DNA of 64,000 nt from Candida dubliniensis CD36 (Eukaryota > Ascomycota > Pichiomycetes > Serinales > Debaryomycetaceae). The stretch covers positions 1,922,001 through 1,986,000 of the forward strand of contig NC_012860.1 in the NCBI RefSeq assembly GCF_000026945.1, read 5' to 3'. The notes below the pieces were generated by a model that did no database searches, had not been told where the DNA came from, and saw only the letters and a list, made by a program, of their open reading frames with translations. Shown here one piece after another: positions 1 through 9,640 of this stretch (positions within the stretch are counted from its first letter, which is position 1; each line of letters opens with the position of its first letter). The position numbers were made by a program, and so were the translations under genes.

Positions 1-288
1 GGCATCCTTTTTCAATGGATATGGGATAGTAAGGGTCTCATCATAATATTTGACATAATACCCAGTGCAATCAACAGCCCTAATGTTATTAATTGCTTTG
101 ATCATTCCCAATTCTCTTAATGCCTTGATACCAGCCGGCTGCATCAACTCCCCAACAATTCTATCTGGTTTGGACCAGTCTCTTTCCACAATTAAGACCT
201 TTCTTCCTTGTCTAGCAAAGGCAGTTGCAATGGTAGGACCCATGACCCCTGCACCAATAACGATAGCATCATACTGAACTGAACTCAT
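1..288 (-). CDS. ERG1: Squalene epoxidase, N-terminal 96 codons only
   Basis: The minus-strand frame opens with ATG at 288-286 and runs off the window edge. Squalene epoxidase oxidises squalene to 2,3-oxidosqualene at the ER in ergosterol synthesis and is the target of allylamine antifungals. What is visible is the FAD-binding Rossmann start, YDAIVIGAGVMGPTIATAFA (residues 6-25), with the G-x-G-x-x-G pattern. It is followed by the acidic end of the second strand (LIVERDWS) and the family motif GELMQPAGI. Upstream, 289-984 is its promoter and holds a candidate Upc2 site. The catalytic and C-terminal membrane parts lie outside the window. Identification is by recognition of the conserved N-terminus. 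Confidence 0.93.
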   Translation of the reverse strand, partial: MSSVQYDAIVIGAGVMGPTIATAFARQGRKVLIVERDWSKPDRIVGELMQPAGIKALRELGMIKAINNIRAVDCTGYYVKYYDETLTIPYPLKKDA

Positions 289-984
289 GACGGGTTGGCA
301 CTATTCTTTATTAATTTTTCTCCTTCTTCTTAAACAACTCTGACGTAATGAATAAACAGAATCAAACGAAGGAAATACAACTTAATGAATAAAAACAAAA
401 TAAAAACCGATATTAAAATAAATGTCAAATGGCTAGAATAATCAACTCTTTATATATAGTTTTTTTTTTAGCCTTGCCAAATTAAAAAAAAAAAAAAAAA
501 ATTATAAAAAGTGGAACACATAAATAAATCACCTTATGAAAAATTTATATGGTGGTGATGATTTTTCTTACATTGTCTTTTCGTTTATTCGCATCACCTT
601 CGTTGTTTTTTTTCGGGGAGGAACGAGGACCTGTTTTCTTTTTCTTTTTGAAAAAAAAAAAATATACGATGACAACTGCCTCACGTCAAATTGACAACAT
701 CAAATAATTAATTACTGATTGGCTGAAAAATATTAAACAAGACTGATGATATTGCGCCTCAAATGATGAATAGATTATTGAATCGATAGACTCTGATACA
801 CCACCAGAAGGGAGAACGTATATGTGTGGTTGTAACCCAGTTATCAGTTGAGGAACACAAGACTAGTAGAGACAATCAAGTTTAAACAGTATACAATTAT
901 ACTACCATGTATTTGTTAATGCCATTTATATTAATAAACACGGGTGATCCATTATTTAGTTTAGATATAAACTATCTACGATAA
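289..984. other. Intergenic: ERG1 promoter and GCD6 3' flank
   Basis: No gene is supported here. The minus-strand ERG1 start lies at the left edge and the minus-strand GCD6 stop at the right edge, so this block holds the ERG1 promoter and the GCD6 terminator. It contains A tracts (484-500, 650-662), T-rich stretches and a TCGTATA-type sterol element (663-669). A second ACGTATA-like match lies near 824-831. Confidence 0.7.
663..669 (-). promoter_or_regulatory. Candidate sterol response element (Upc2 site) of ERG1
   Basis: Reading toward ERG1 the site is TCGTATA, the seven-base core of the sterol response element bound by the zinc-cluster regulator Upc2. It lies about 375 bp upstream of the ERG1 start codon. 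ERG genes including ERG1 are known Upc2 targets in Candida. Occupancy of this copy is inferred. Confidence 0.55.
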
Positions 985-3195
985 CTATTCACTGTCGTCA
1001 TCCTCATCTTCACTATCCTCTTCGTCAGCTTCTTGTAACCAGGTAATAAACTTGGCAGTTAATGTTCTCACCTCATCGTTTTCACCATCGTTCCACCATC
1101 TTAAAATATTTTCTTCTTCAACGACTTCCATATCGTAAAAAGTTTTTACAGCAAGAAATAGCACAATCTGATTGTATGCTTTATCTAATAGGGAAATCTT
1201 TTCTTCCACAATATTCAATAAATCAACTTCTTCCTCTGGACTAAACACTTGTCTCTTAAACATAATCCCCCATTTATTAAAAATCTTGGTTGCAGCTTCT
1301 TGTGGAGTCAAGGTCCCAGTCGTTATAAAGTCAACAATCTTATTCACCAAAGCCTGTGTGGTGACCGATCTCACGTCATGATAAGTGACATTCATGGACA
1401 TTCTCAACGTGTTTAACTCTAACAAGGCAGTGTCAATGTCATGATTATTTTCAATAGCACGTCTAACTGTGGCTAACCCTTCTACGCCAAAATCTTCTTC
1501 TTCTTCACCGTCCTCACTTTCAAATGCTCCTCCATTATCACTGATCATAGAATTCATAGACAATCTACGTCTATGAGAATGCTTCTTGACTTTCTTATTA
1601 CTAACAGAAGCAATTGAGTCATCAGAAACATTCAAAGACTTAATTTGATAGATTATACCCGAATAAATGCCATTTCCAACAAATTCTTCATCCTCTTCGT
1701 CATTACTCTCTATTTCAGACTCATACGCAAATCCCTTTCCTGCTTCACCCACCAATTCAACATCTTTAACTGCCAAGACCGGTACAGCACTACCATTTTC
1801 GTGGTTATGTTTATGCTGCTTTTCGTCTTCACTGTTGGTCTCATCATCAAAATCCCCAAACTCGTTCTCTGCAACAACTGGAGTTTCAACAATTTTCACA
1901 TTGTGCGGAATTGTTTTGTCGTTGCCAATAACCACGTTAAAGCCAATGACCGAGCCAGGCGACAACGTAACATTATTTCCAATTTGTGCATCTGCTGCAA
2001 CTATTGACCGATTCAAAACTGAATTGTCTTTGATGACAGCATTGTCCCAGATGTACGAATTCTTAATAACAACATTTTTGCCGATGGTACAATTTCTCCC
2101 AATGACAGAATTCTTTATCTGCGTGCCTTCCCCTACACTAGAGTTCCTCCCAATTGACGTTGAAGTGCCAATCTTACAAGATTGTGCCAATATAATCTTA
2201 TCTTCTTTGTAAATGTTACTGAGTTCGTAAGAGTAAGAGTTACCTTCAACAAGGTTGGAATCAGGAACCAAAGGATAACACCAACGTGCCAAAATATCTT
2301 GAGATATAGCATCATAAGTACTCCAGCTCTCTACTCTTGCTGCATATTCAGAACTATCCTTGCTGATATAGGCGTAAATGGTTTTCTTGAGCAAGTCTGA
2401 TGTCAAGACCCCCTTGAGAAAATCACTTCTAAGATACTGATAGTCAAAATTTTCCTGATATATTTGGGGAACATGGGGCGAGCAAATATCAACATGACAA
2501 TCAATCAAATCATTGCGCACCTGAAGCTCACCTTGAAAATCCTCCAACAACTCTGGATCAATGGATATACCTGTCTTTTTACCACCCACTGGCGGAATAC
2601 TTTGGTAGAATATACAACGATTGGTCTCTTTGTCCAATACAAATGCTGCAGGGTCTATTTGTGATCTTGTTCTATGCAATGGCGAAGCCTGATTTAATAC
2701 CATAGTGGCAATGTGATCCTTATCTTGTGCTTTTTTCTGTTTATGGAACTGCAATGCCTTGCTAAAATCCATGTTAGTAACCACATCCCCAGACACTAAT
2801 AAGAAATCACCACTAATTAAACCACGATTGTCCAAATCCCTCATCGTGTCGCCAACAGATCTCGATTCAACTGACATAATTGTGGTTACACTAAAAGGAG
2901 AATTATCACCCATCCATTTGGAGTTTTCAATATACTCTTGAATCTGATCAGCATGTGATGAGCACATAAGGTAGACTTCATTTACTCCGGCATTTGCTAA
3001 AAACTCCAAAGTGTATTCGATTAAAGGGACATTAGCTAATGGTAACAAACATCTTGGATGCACTGCTGTTAATGGCATGAATCTAGTTTCGAAGGAGTCT
3101 GTTAAAACAATTGCTTGAAATCTCTCATCAACTAAATCTTTCTGCTTTTTGGATTTGGATTGTGTAGCTGCTTGCTTTTTCAGTTTTGGTGTCAT
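985..3195 (-). CDS. GCD6: Translation initiation factor eIF2B, epsilon (catalytic) subunit
   Basis: 736 residues, close to the usual length. This is the catalytic subunit of the nucleotide exchange factor that recycles eIF2-GDP and is inhibited during the Gcn4 response. The N-terminal half (about 25-270) is a nucleotidyltransferase-like domain with QAIVLTDSFETRFMPLT and CLLPLANVPLIEYTLEFL. A left-handed beta-helix of isoleucine-patch hexapeptides follows (about 345-445: GTSTSIGRNSSVGEGTQI). The C-terminus is a W2/HEAT exchange domain (about 570-725) with the aromatic/acidic boxes around ILRWWNDG and FITWLQEADEED. The acidic tail is typical. RCF2 lies upstream on the same strand, leaving about 280 bp of promoter with an A-tract/TTTTT motif about 55 bp from the start. 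Confidence 0.93.
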   Translation of the reverse strand: MTPKLKKQAATQSKSKKQKDLVDERFQAIVLTDSFETRFMPLTAVHPRCLLPLANVPLIEYTLEFLANAGVNEVYLMCSSHADQIQEYIENSKWMGDNSPFSVTTIMSVESRSVGDTMRDLDNRGLISGDFLLVSGDVVTNMDFSKALQFHKQKKAQDKDHIATMVLNQASPLHRTRSQIDPAAFVLDKETNRCIFYQSIPPVGGKKTGISIDPELLEDFQGELQVRNDLIDCHVDICSPHVPQIYQENFDYQYLRSDFLKGVLTSDLLKKTIYAYISKDSSEYAARVESWSTYDAISQDILARWCYPLVPDSNLVEGNSYSYELSNIYKEDKIILAQSCKIGTSTSIGRNSSVGEGTQIKNSVIGRNCTIGKNVVIKNSYIWDNAVIKDNSVLNRSIVAADAQIGNNVTLSPGSVIGFNVVIGNDKTIPHNVKIVETPVVAENEFGDFDDETNSEDEKQHKHNHENGSAVPVLAVKDVELVGEAGKGFAYESEIESNDEEDEEFVGNGIYSGIIYQIKSLNVSDDSIASVSNKKVKKHSHRRRLSMNSMISDNGGAFESEDGEEEEDFGVEGLATVRRAIENNHDIDTALLELNTLRMSMNVTYHDVRSVTTQALVNKIVDFITTGTLTPQEAATKIFNKWGIMFKRQVFSPEEEVDLLNIVEEKISLLDKAYNQIVLFLAVKTFYDMEVVEEENILRWWNDGENDEVRTLTAKFITWLQEADEEDSEDEDDDSE

Positions 3196-3248
3196 GATGG
3201 TTGTTCGTCCTGCTTAGAAGAACTTTCAAGATGTGATTTTTCATAGTA

Positions 3249-3268
3249 AAAAAAAAAAAAAAAATTTT
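3249..3268 (-). promoter_or_regulatory. A/T tract resembling an RRPE/RGE element upstream of GCD6
   Basis: A long A run followed by TTTTT lies about 55-75 bp upstream of the GCD6 start. The junction AAAAATTTTTGA resembles the RRPE/RGE-type motif (AAAATTTT core) of yeast ribosome and translation genes. Simple A/T tracts are common here, so this is only suggestive. Confidence 0.3.
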
Positions 3269-3476
3269 TGAACTCGGTACACCCATCAACTGTCTGTATA
3301 GAACACAGAGAAGAAAAAAACCAGAATGCTAAAAAAGATTTGTTACACTTCAAATCCATACTGATCGTTAAACTTTATATTCTGTAAAATAAGGAATAAA
3401 TACCATTAATCTAAAAACTGAACTTATGAATATATATACATATAAATTTAAACAAGAGAAACACCTTCTTCTTCTT

Positions 3477-4118
3477 CTAATGCGTAGCCTTTTCTTGGGC
3501 GACTTTACTGGCTTCATCAGCAATACGCTTATCTTCAGCTTCCTTCTCCATGATAATTCTCTTCCATTCTGGAATTGGCTTTGGTTTCTTCTTATTTATT
3601 TCCTCTTCTTTCATGGCCAACAAAAGGGTACCCAATAATAATATAATTGTGATACCTTGTGCGTACATTCTTGCTTGAACAGCCTTCTGTGCGGTATCCA
3701 TAATCTTGTCTCTGTTAACCAAGACCCAAGAACCATACAAGGAACCTGCCCAAGCACTTATGATAATTTTATATTTATTATCATTCAATACTGTGAAACA
3801 TTTGTCACTGAGCGATAATCTGTTCCATTCACGGTATTCCTCCAAATATTTAGCTTCCTGATACTCCGATTGATGCATCTTTCTATCGAACTCAACAGAA
3901 CCTTGATCGGCAAAAAAGGCAGCCACAGAAATTGTTGGCATGGCAATTATGGCTGCTTTGATACTTGGATTGAATGTTGCAAATCTTGCTGGATGTCTGT
4001 GCTTTAAATATTGGTACAAACCAACCGAAAGTGCACCACCATAAAACAACCCTTTGGCACCTTCAGAGATGATATGTGAAACGTGAGCGTCTTTTTCTTC
4101 TTTGGATAAGATCTTCAT
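3477..4118 (-). CDS. RCF2: Respiratory supercomplex factor 2 (HIG1-domain inner-membrane protein)
   Basis: 213 residues. It resembles S. cerevisiae Rcf2, which sits in the mitochondrial inner membrane and supports cytochrome c oxidase and supercomplex assembly. The N-terminus MKILSKEEKDAH and the HIG1-type block NNKYKI/ISAWAGSLYGSWV (about 113-134), then KAVQARMYAQGITIILLLGTLLL (about 145-167), are the family core. Hydrophobic stretches around 24-36, 50-68, 117-133 and 152-168 are candidate membrane segments. The C-terminus is charged. RCF2 shares a 700-bp divergent intergenic region with CTR2. Confidence 0.88.
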   Translation of the reverse strand: MKILSKEEKDAHVSHIISEGAKGLFYGGALSVGLYQYLKHRHPARFATFNPSIKAAIIAMPTISVAAFFADQGSVEFDRKMHQSEYQEAKYLEEYREWNRLSLSDKCFTVLNDNKYKIIISAWAGSLYGSWVLVNRDKIMDTAQKAVQARMYAQGITIILLLGTLLLAMKEEEINKKKPKPIPEWKRIIMEKEAEDKRIADEASKVAQEKATH

Positions 4119-4823
4119 TGTGGAATTAAGATGGCTTTGTGATTACAACTTGACTTCTATAAGCCTTTAAGTGGAGGGGAAAGAAGAATTTGTATAAAGA
4201 AAAAAGATAAACCAAATAATTCTTGATCTTTATATACTGGGTCCATATATAATAGGGAAAAAATCGGAATTTGAAAAAAGAAACAACAATTAGACTGTAG
4301 AATTCAAACCCCCGATAGTATAAAGAAGAAAAATGAGTTCATTTTTCCTTTCTTTTTTTCTTTTTCGCGCGGATAGCAACGGTCATCTAGTCAGCCAATT
4401 AATGGAATGTCAGGAAGAAGAAGAAAAAAAAAAAAAAAGAAACAAATAATACGAAAAGGTTGTTGTGATTGTGTCACGTGTAAATTTGATGGGCGAAGTC
4501 ATGATCTTTAGATGATAAGTTAAGCTTGAAAAGAATTGGATTGATTAGAATATTATTGACAGTGAGAAAGTGGACAATTGATGTGACTTAAACGTTTATT
4601 ATCGGTAAACAACATATTTATGCCTGTGAGTGGCTATATCAGAGAATCCCCCGGACCTGGGAATAAGAGGATTCTTTTTTTTTTTTTCTGACCTATAATT
4701 CCTCCACGTAAACAATTAAACAGGAACCAAAGTTTCTATAATTTAAAGGCATTTATATTTCTTTTGAGGTTCTTTCAAGAGCATAAGTATTTTCAAACTT
4801 CTCTTTGCCAAACTCAGCCAAGC
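4119..4823. promoter_or_regulatory. Divergent RCF2/CTR2 intergenic region with E-box and SCB-like site
   Basis: No ORF is supported. The region must carry promoters for RCF2 (minus) and CTR2 (plus). It holds a perfect CACGTG E-box at 4475-4480, of the type bound by Cbf1 and other bHLH factors. An SCB-like TTTTCGCG lies at 4362-4369. There are A and T tracts near 4422-4438 and 4676-4689. I did not find a clear Mac1 copper-response site (TTTGCTCA). Confidence 0.5.
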
Positions 4824-5312
4824 ATGGATCACGCTCACCACACCAATGTCGCATCCGCAGTTACCCATCAAAATATAGAACACAATATGCCTGGAATGGA
4901 AGACAGATGCTCCATGAACATGCTTTTCACTTGGGATTGGAAGAACACCTGTATTGTATTTAAATGGTGGCATATTAAGACAGAAACGGGTTTTGTTATG
5001 TCACTCCTTGCCATTGTATTATTGGGAGCATTATACGAGTTTGTCAAAGCATGGTTCAGTAAATGGGAAAGAAACGAATTGGCAACATTGAGTGCTTCCA
5101 ATACTTCAACAGCAACACAAGAAAAAAGATTCAAAATCAAAAGAGGAGCTTTGTATGGTTTTCAAGTGATTTATTCTTTTTGGTTGATGTTGGTGTTTAT
5201 GACTTATAATGGATGGTATATGTTAGCTGTTGGTGTCGGTGCTGGTATAGGTAACTGTCTATGGGGGTGTCCCAGTGAATCCAGTTCATCGAGAAGTTTA
5301 TCTTGCCACTAG
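4824..5312 (+). CDS. CTR2: Ctr-family copper transporter (vacuolar Ctr2 type)
   Basis: 162 residues from the chosen start at 4824. An in-frame ATG exists at 4764, but the family usually begins with a short His/Met-rich segment such as the one starting here (MDHAHH...). Ctr proteins form trimers that move Cu(I); Ctr2 exports copper from the vacuole. Features are a Met-rich N-terminus (MPGMEDRCSMNMLF), TM1 about 54-76, and a TM2 signature M-x3-M (MLVFM) followed by the TM3 G-x3-G motif (GVGAGIG). A short CPSESSSS tail ends the protein. The loop 80-110 is charged and cytosolic in type. Confidence 0.9.
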   Translation: MDHAHHTNVASAVTHQNIEHNMPGMEDRCSMNMLFTWDWKNTCIVFKWWHIKTETGFVMSLLAIVLLGALYEFVKAWFSKWERNELATLSASNTSTATQEKRFKIKRGALYGFQVIYSFWLMLVFMTYNGWYMLAVGVGAGIGNCLWGCPSESSSSRSLSCH

Positions 5313-5982
5313 CACTTGTTGTAAAATGAAACTATATGCCAGAGAACTACGAATGGAAATGGTTTTAAAGAGAAGCAAGCAATTTGATCGCCGCTGCATG
5401 AAATAGATAGACAGTTTATTCTTGACAAAGCAATATATCTAAAGATAGTTTTTTAAAACCATTGCACAATGATGTGGCCGTAGATTCAAAGTTGTGGTGG
5501 AAGATCAACTACAGTTCCACAGGACCTACAATGATTGCATCTCTTTAGGTCAAACATTTGTTGCATAGTATTTCTCGTTCTCTTCTCCTCAGGATTGAAA
5601 AAAAAAAATGACAAGTTGTATGTGAGCGCTTGCGAGCGGTTATATTCGTGTAGCTTGGTTAACATATATATTACTACTATAACGTGTTGTAATTGGGTTC
5701 TTGCCTGCCTCGTCCGCCCTCTATACCTGACCCAAATTACACCTGGGAAAAACTACTTATTTATATACTGTTGTTCTCGACATTGCGCACCACGTTCCCC
5801 GCTGGGTGTTACCCGCTATCTCCTCTGCTTTGGCTGGATACGTTGCATTTTCCAATGTCATAGGATATTTATCCTCAGCACTACCTAACGCAGTCTAGGT
5901 GTGTCTGTTCAAAAAAAAAAAAAATTTGTGGGTCGTTTTACATGTACCTTCTTGCAATCACATACAACCACCACATTTTAGA
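5313..5982. other. Intergenic: CTR2 3' flank, with a compositionally distinct block
   Basis: No convincing gene. The stretch 5550-5890 is richer in G+C than neighbouring spacers (for example TTGCCTGCCTCGTCCGCCCT near 5699-5718) and contains an open frame of poor coding quality (5535-5888, Cys-rich, no family likeness). It could be a decayed mobile-element remnant such as a solo LTR, but I could not define matching ends or a target duplication. Confidence 0.4.
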
Positions 5983-7308
5983 ATGAAGTCCCCAAATGGA
6001 TTCTTGCCGTCCAAATGGACTAGATTACTTGTTACAAATAGACGTATTTCCCAAAACTATGCATGTATTCGTTGGAATCACCTGAGTGTAGATTCTCAGC
6101 AAGCAAGACAACAAGTATCTACAACTCCCAAGATGCCTGAAGAAATAGATGCTACAGAAAAATCGTTTGGGGGACTTGCATACGATCTTAGTCAGCTTCT
6201 TGATGAAGATACTTTAGTGGGGAAACAAAAAGATCAAAACCAAAGCTCGGAACAACTTCCAATTGGAAGTATGATGGAGTCATCGAGTGATTCCGAGCCA
6301 ATGGATTTTCAACAACTAAGCAACTTTATCAAAGAAGCTTACGAAAAGAACCCAAATTACAAAGAAATAGAGAGGATGAGTCCTATCAGTAAAAGAAGTC
6401 AAGTGGATTATTTTGAGGCTTTATTTTCAAAGTATGGTGGTACACTGGATCGTGGCAGAAAGACGAAAACACAATCATCTGTTTCTGATTCGGAACAGGA
6501 TAGAATTTCGTCACTAAAGGAACAACTTAGGGGCGAGCTAACTTCCAGATGCACTGTTGCGTTATCGCCAACTATATCCCATTTCAAGACATATAAGTCG
6601 TCTGATGAATTATTTCAAACTGCTCAAACAATCCTAAACAATTTTGCAGAAAAGGTGCAAAGTGTGGGCAAGAAAACTAGAAAATCAAACACAAATGACA
6701 CAGATTCAGTGAAGCTAGCACAAATGAGGCAAGAAATATTTGTGCAGCATTTGTTTCGGCCAACAGACAACAACCGTTGGCTGGACGTACACGAAGAGTA
6801 CGTTAATAATGTCGAAGTGCAATCAAGATTATCACCTGAAAACCCCATTTGCGATGTAATAACATTACCCATTATATTCAACGAGATAATAGATTGTTTG
6901 GCTTTCAAGTTCAACCAAGGACAGTTGGCGATGTCATTATTTGATTTGATCGAGAAAGATTTCACTTTTCATACAATTGCTGTCAACCAACAAACTTATA
7001 ATTTGATATTACGTCTTGTTTGGGTATATTATGGAAACACCAATTTGAACCAATTTCACAAAAGATATCACAGAATGAATTCATTAGGGTTCACAGGGGA
7101 TGTTAAAACCCTAAACATTTTGAAAACTGTGTACAACGAGTATGATAGATTGAAGAATGGAAAACTGATCTTTAATAATAGCAATAACGCAATTTATACT
7201 CCAGAAGACAACATGAGAATGGAGTATTTTGAAAAGGAATACAACCGATTAAAAGACAGACTTGAACACGGTGTACAGCACAAGAGTTTTATGTTAAACA
7301 ATTATTAA
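5983..7308 (+). CDS. Probable mitochondrial protein, resembles the Mtf2-like family
   Basis: 441 residues from the ATG at 5983, chosen over an in-frame ATG at 5899 because it gives an Arg-rich, acid-free N-terminus (PSKWTRLLVTNRRISQNYAC) like a mitochondrial presequence. The middle is polar. The C-terminal half (about 250-415) is predicted helical and conserved in feel: LFRPTDNNRWLDVHEEYVNN, then repeated helix pairs ending in a Lys/Glu-rich helix. This reminds me of Mtf2/Nam1-type fungal proteins that couple mitochondrial transcription to RNA processing, but the match is weak. It could be another mitochondrial RNA or translation factor. Confidence 0.55.
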   Translation: MKSPNGFLPSKWTRLLVTNRRISQNYACIRWNHLSVDSQQARQQVSTTPKMPEEIDATEKSFGGLAYDLSQLLDEDTLVGKQKDQNQSSEQLPIGSMMESSSDSEPMDFQQLSNFIKEAYEKNPNYKEIERMSPISKRSQVDYFEALFSKYGGTLDRGRKTKTQSSVSDSEQDRISSLKEQLRGELTSRCTVALSPTISHFKTYKSSDELFQTAQTILNNFAEKVQSVGKKTRKSNTNDTDSVKLAQMRQEIFVQHLFRPTDNNRWLDVHEEYVNNVEVQSRLSPENPICDVITLPIIFNEIIDCLAFKFNQGQLAMSLFDLIEKDFTFHTIAVNQQTYNLILRLVWVYYGNTNLNQFHKRYHRMNSLGFTGDVKTLNILKTVYNEYDRLKNGKLIFNNSNNAIYTPEDNMRMEYFEKEYNRLKDRLEHGVQHKSFMLNNY

Positions 7309-7744
7309 TCTGTTGCAGCGAAGGAGAGTATGTTTTTGGTGATGGTGATGAATATAATCTGTAGATAATGAGTATTAGTCTCCAATGTTCCACCAATTGA
7401 AGTATAATGTAAATTATTGCATGATCTAGTACTTCTGAGTCGTTTTCATATTTATTGTAGATACGCACACGACAATGCATGTATATATATATATATCAAT
7501 CTAATAGTAAACTATAGAGTATCTTTTTTTTTTTCTCTGTATTCGGTCTAAATTCTCTGCTTCTTTATTTTTTTACCCCCCTCCCCCCCTTGTTTTCTGT
7601 TGTTGCTTCAATAACCAAACAATTTGCTTTATATATCTACTAAACTACTGGCAACCTTAGATATTAATAAATACTACCAACTGTGTCATTGAGATTTTTT
7701 TTATACAATTAGATAACTCAGACACTCTTGTATTCATATTTAGA
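7309..7744. promoter_or_regulatory. Intergenic: RTG1 upstream region with tandem CCCCT
   Basis: No gene seen. A C-rich stretch at 7576-7590 contains CCCCT twice (7578-7582 and 7586-7590), the stress response element core bound by Msn2/4-type zinc fingers. Flanks are T-rich. Function at RTG1, about 155 bp downstream, is inference. Confidence 0.35.
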
Positions 7745-8569
7745 ATGTCTCAATTTGGGGAGTTTTATGATACTTATCTGGTTGACAATAACCAACAATA
7801 CGATACTGACTTCAATAAGTCTACAAACACACCGAATGTACAATCAGCACAACGAAACGACAACAGAATCCCAAGTATAAATATAAAACAAGAGGGTTAT
7901 GATTCAGTATTGAGTGGCTCACTAGATGTGAAGAAACAGTTATCACAGTCACTCAACAATGCAGGAGTAGGAATTGGTAGTAGCTATGGAAATGGAGGAA
8001 TATCAAAGCCCCAATCCAGAAGGAACTCTACACACATCAAATCACGTGAAGGAAGTGACAATGAGGATGATGATGATCAGAATGATAAAGATGTTGGTAA
8101 CGAAAGGAAGCGTCGGGATAACATCAATGATAAAATCCAGGAGTTACTAACATTGATACCCTCAGAATTCTTCCAAAGTAATACAGATAGTAATACTAAA
8201 GCAGGCACTAAAGTAGCTAAAGAGAATAGCCCAGATGAAGACTCGATGAAAAACTCAGGTACAAAGGATGGGAAACCAAATAAAGGGCAAATTTTAACCA
8301 AGTCTGTGGAGTATTTGCAGTATTTGCAAAACTTAATTGACGAAAATAATAGAAAAGAGGTCGAACTAATTATGCGATTAAAGACCTTGGAACTAAAAAC
8401 TTCCAATAGACTGAAGGGGAATATCCCTATTAGAGTTGGTTACACAAGTGCAGAAAAGGCACTTGGAGAAATAGGGGTTGGCCCATGTTCCGAAGAGTAT
8501 TTCAAGAATGTGTTGATCAAAAGTGCATCCACAAGTAAATCAGGAAGACGAGGAAGTACAAGTGGATAA
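7745..8569 (+). CDS. RTG1: bHLH transcription factor Rtg1
   Basis: 274 residues. Rtg1 pairs with Rtg3 and carries mitochondrial distress to nuclear metabolic genes; in C. albicans it is also linked to sphingolipid and galactose control. The basic region and helix 1 are NERKRRDNINDKIQELLTLI (about 119-138). The loop is long and contains TKDGKPNKGQIL, a block I recognise from yeast Rtg1. Helix 2 is KSVEYLQYLQNLIDENN, and the zipper-like extension is EVELIMRLKTLELK. The motif ALGEIGVGP near residue 240 is also Rtg1-specific. The N-terminal third is low complexity. The two CTG codons (YLVDNN, NRLKG) would be read as serine in this clade. Confidence 0.92.
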   Translation: MSQFGEFYDTYLVDNNQQYDTDFNKSTNTPNVQSAQRNDNRIPSINIKQEGYDSVLSGSLDVKKQLSQSLNNAGVGIGSSYGNGGISKPQSRRNSTHIKSREGSDNEDDDDQNDKDVGNERKRRDNINDKIQELLTLIPSEFFQSNTDSNTKAGTKVAKENSPDEDSMKNSGTKDGKPNKGQILTKSVEYLQYLQNLIDENNRKEVELIMRLKTLELKTSNRLKGNIPIRVGYTSAEKALGEIGVGPCSEEYFKNVLIKSASTSKSGRRGSTSG

Positions 8570-8712
8570 AAGCCCTGACTAGTAAAGTGTTTATTTTTCT
8601 ATTTTCTATTTTCTATAATCATTTGTCTATTTTCATTTCATTTTATATTATTTGATTGTAGTGGTGGGATTTACAGTCCCTAAGCAGTAATGTAAGGTTT
8701 CTATTGTTACTT

Positions 8713-9640
8713 CTATTTTTTAACTCTACCTAACCGCTCATTATTATCGGCATCTTCTCTAAGCATATATGCTGGTTGGTATTTGCCATTCGGTAATTTT
8801 AGTAATGGATTTGGAACAGTGCTATTAATACCACCAAGAGAAGTATATCCCTGATCATACATTTCACAATATTTGACATCACATCCAATAAGAAAATCCC
8901 ATATATCAACATAGTTCCAATGTAAAATTGGATGAATTCGTAAAAACTTGGGCCAATTATGGTCAGTCATTTGTTCGTATTGCAAAGTCTCTCCATACGG
9001 ATCAGAATGCCTAATTCCAACGACCACTGATTTTACTCTTGGGTTGACTTCATTTAGATAGTATTCAAAACCATCTTTTAACGATTTTTGTATAATTATT
9101 GGATTCAAATGGTAATACTCAGTCGACGAAGTGATAAAATCCACCAACTGGGGAAACGGTGTTTCGGAATTAATATAGATCGAGTCAAGTTTGTAATCAG
9201 GAGGCAAAATATTCACAGAAGGATTATTCATTTCTGAGGAAGAGAATTTCTTGTGGATAGTCGCCATCAACAAAATCAACATTACAAGACAGTCTTTTCC
9301 TCCATTATATGATATTGCAATTTCTTGTAGACTAAGCATTAGGTTAGTATTGGGAGGAAGTAAAGTTGCTTGTGCGGCATTTCTTTTGAAAAACCATGAA
9401 TACATACCCATGTAAGTCTATGGAACTTTCTAGTTTCTCCATACTGAGAACCACTTTTGATTTGACAGAGTCTCTTAACTCTGGATCAAATTGGTAATTC
9501 CTATGAGTATCTGACGTCCAAACACCATTCAGAATATCACAATGCAGTCTGTCATGTAAAAAGTCCTGCACAATCAGAAAACATTCAGAACATCTTTGCA
9601 AAAATCCAATCTGGTTATCTCTTAGATGTTGGTTTGTCAT
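8713..9640 (-). CDS. FAD1: FAD synthetase (FMN adenylyltransferase), one intron
   Basis: Two exons on the minus strand: 9640-9408 and 9331-8713, 283 residues. The 76-base intron 9407-9332 starts GTATGT, holds a perfect TACTAAC and ends CTTAG. The joined codon GG|T restores a single frame, ...SIDLHG-LQEIAISYNGGKDC. The product adenylylates FMN to FAD in the cytosol. The PAPS-reductase-type P-loop SYNGGKDC marks the active site. VVVGIRHSDPYGE and the FLRIHPILHWNYVDIWDFL block are conserved Fad1 signatures, followed by GYTSLGGIN. Unspliced, both exons read into intron sequence and give two apparently separate short proteins. Confidence 0.92.

Noticed and set aside
740..800. Box C/D snoRNA-like spacing (TGATGA near 743 and CTGA near 794)
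   Set aside because: The base before TGATGA does not fit the C box, the flanks cannot form a terminal stem, and no clear D'/guide arrangement is seen. Such matches are expected by chance in AT-rich DNA.
1667..2212. 181-codon frame antisense to GCD6
   Set aside because: Shadow of the GCD6 coding sequence; Ser/Pro/Leu composition mirrors the complementary codons.
5535..5888. 117-codon plus-strand open frame
   Set aside because: Cys-rich with random-looking composition and no conserved motif; it lies wholly in the unusual spacer block.
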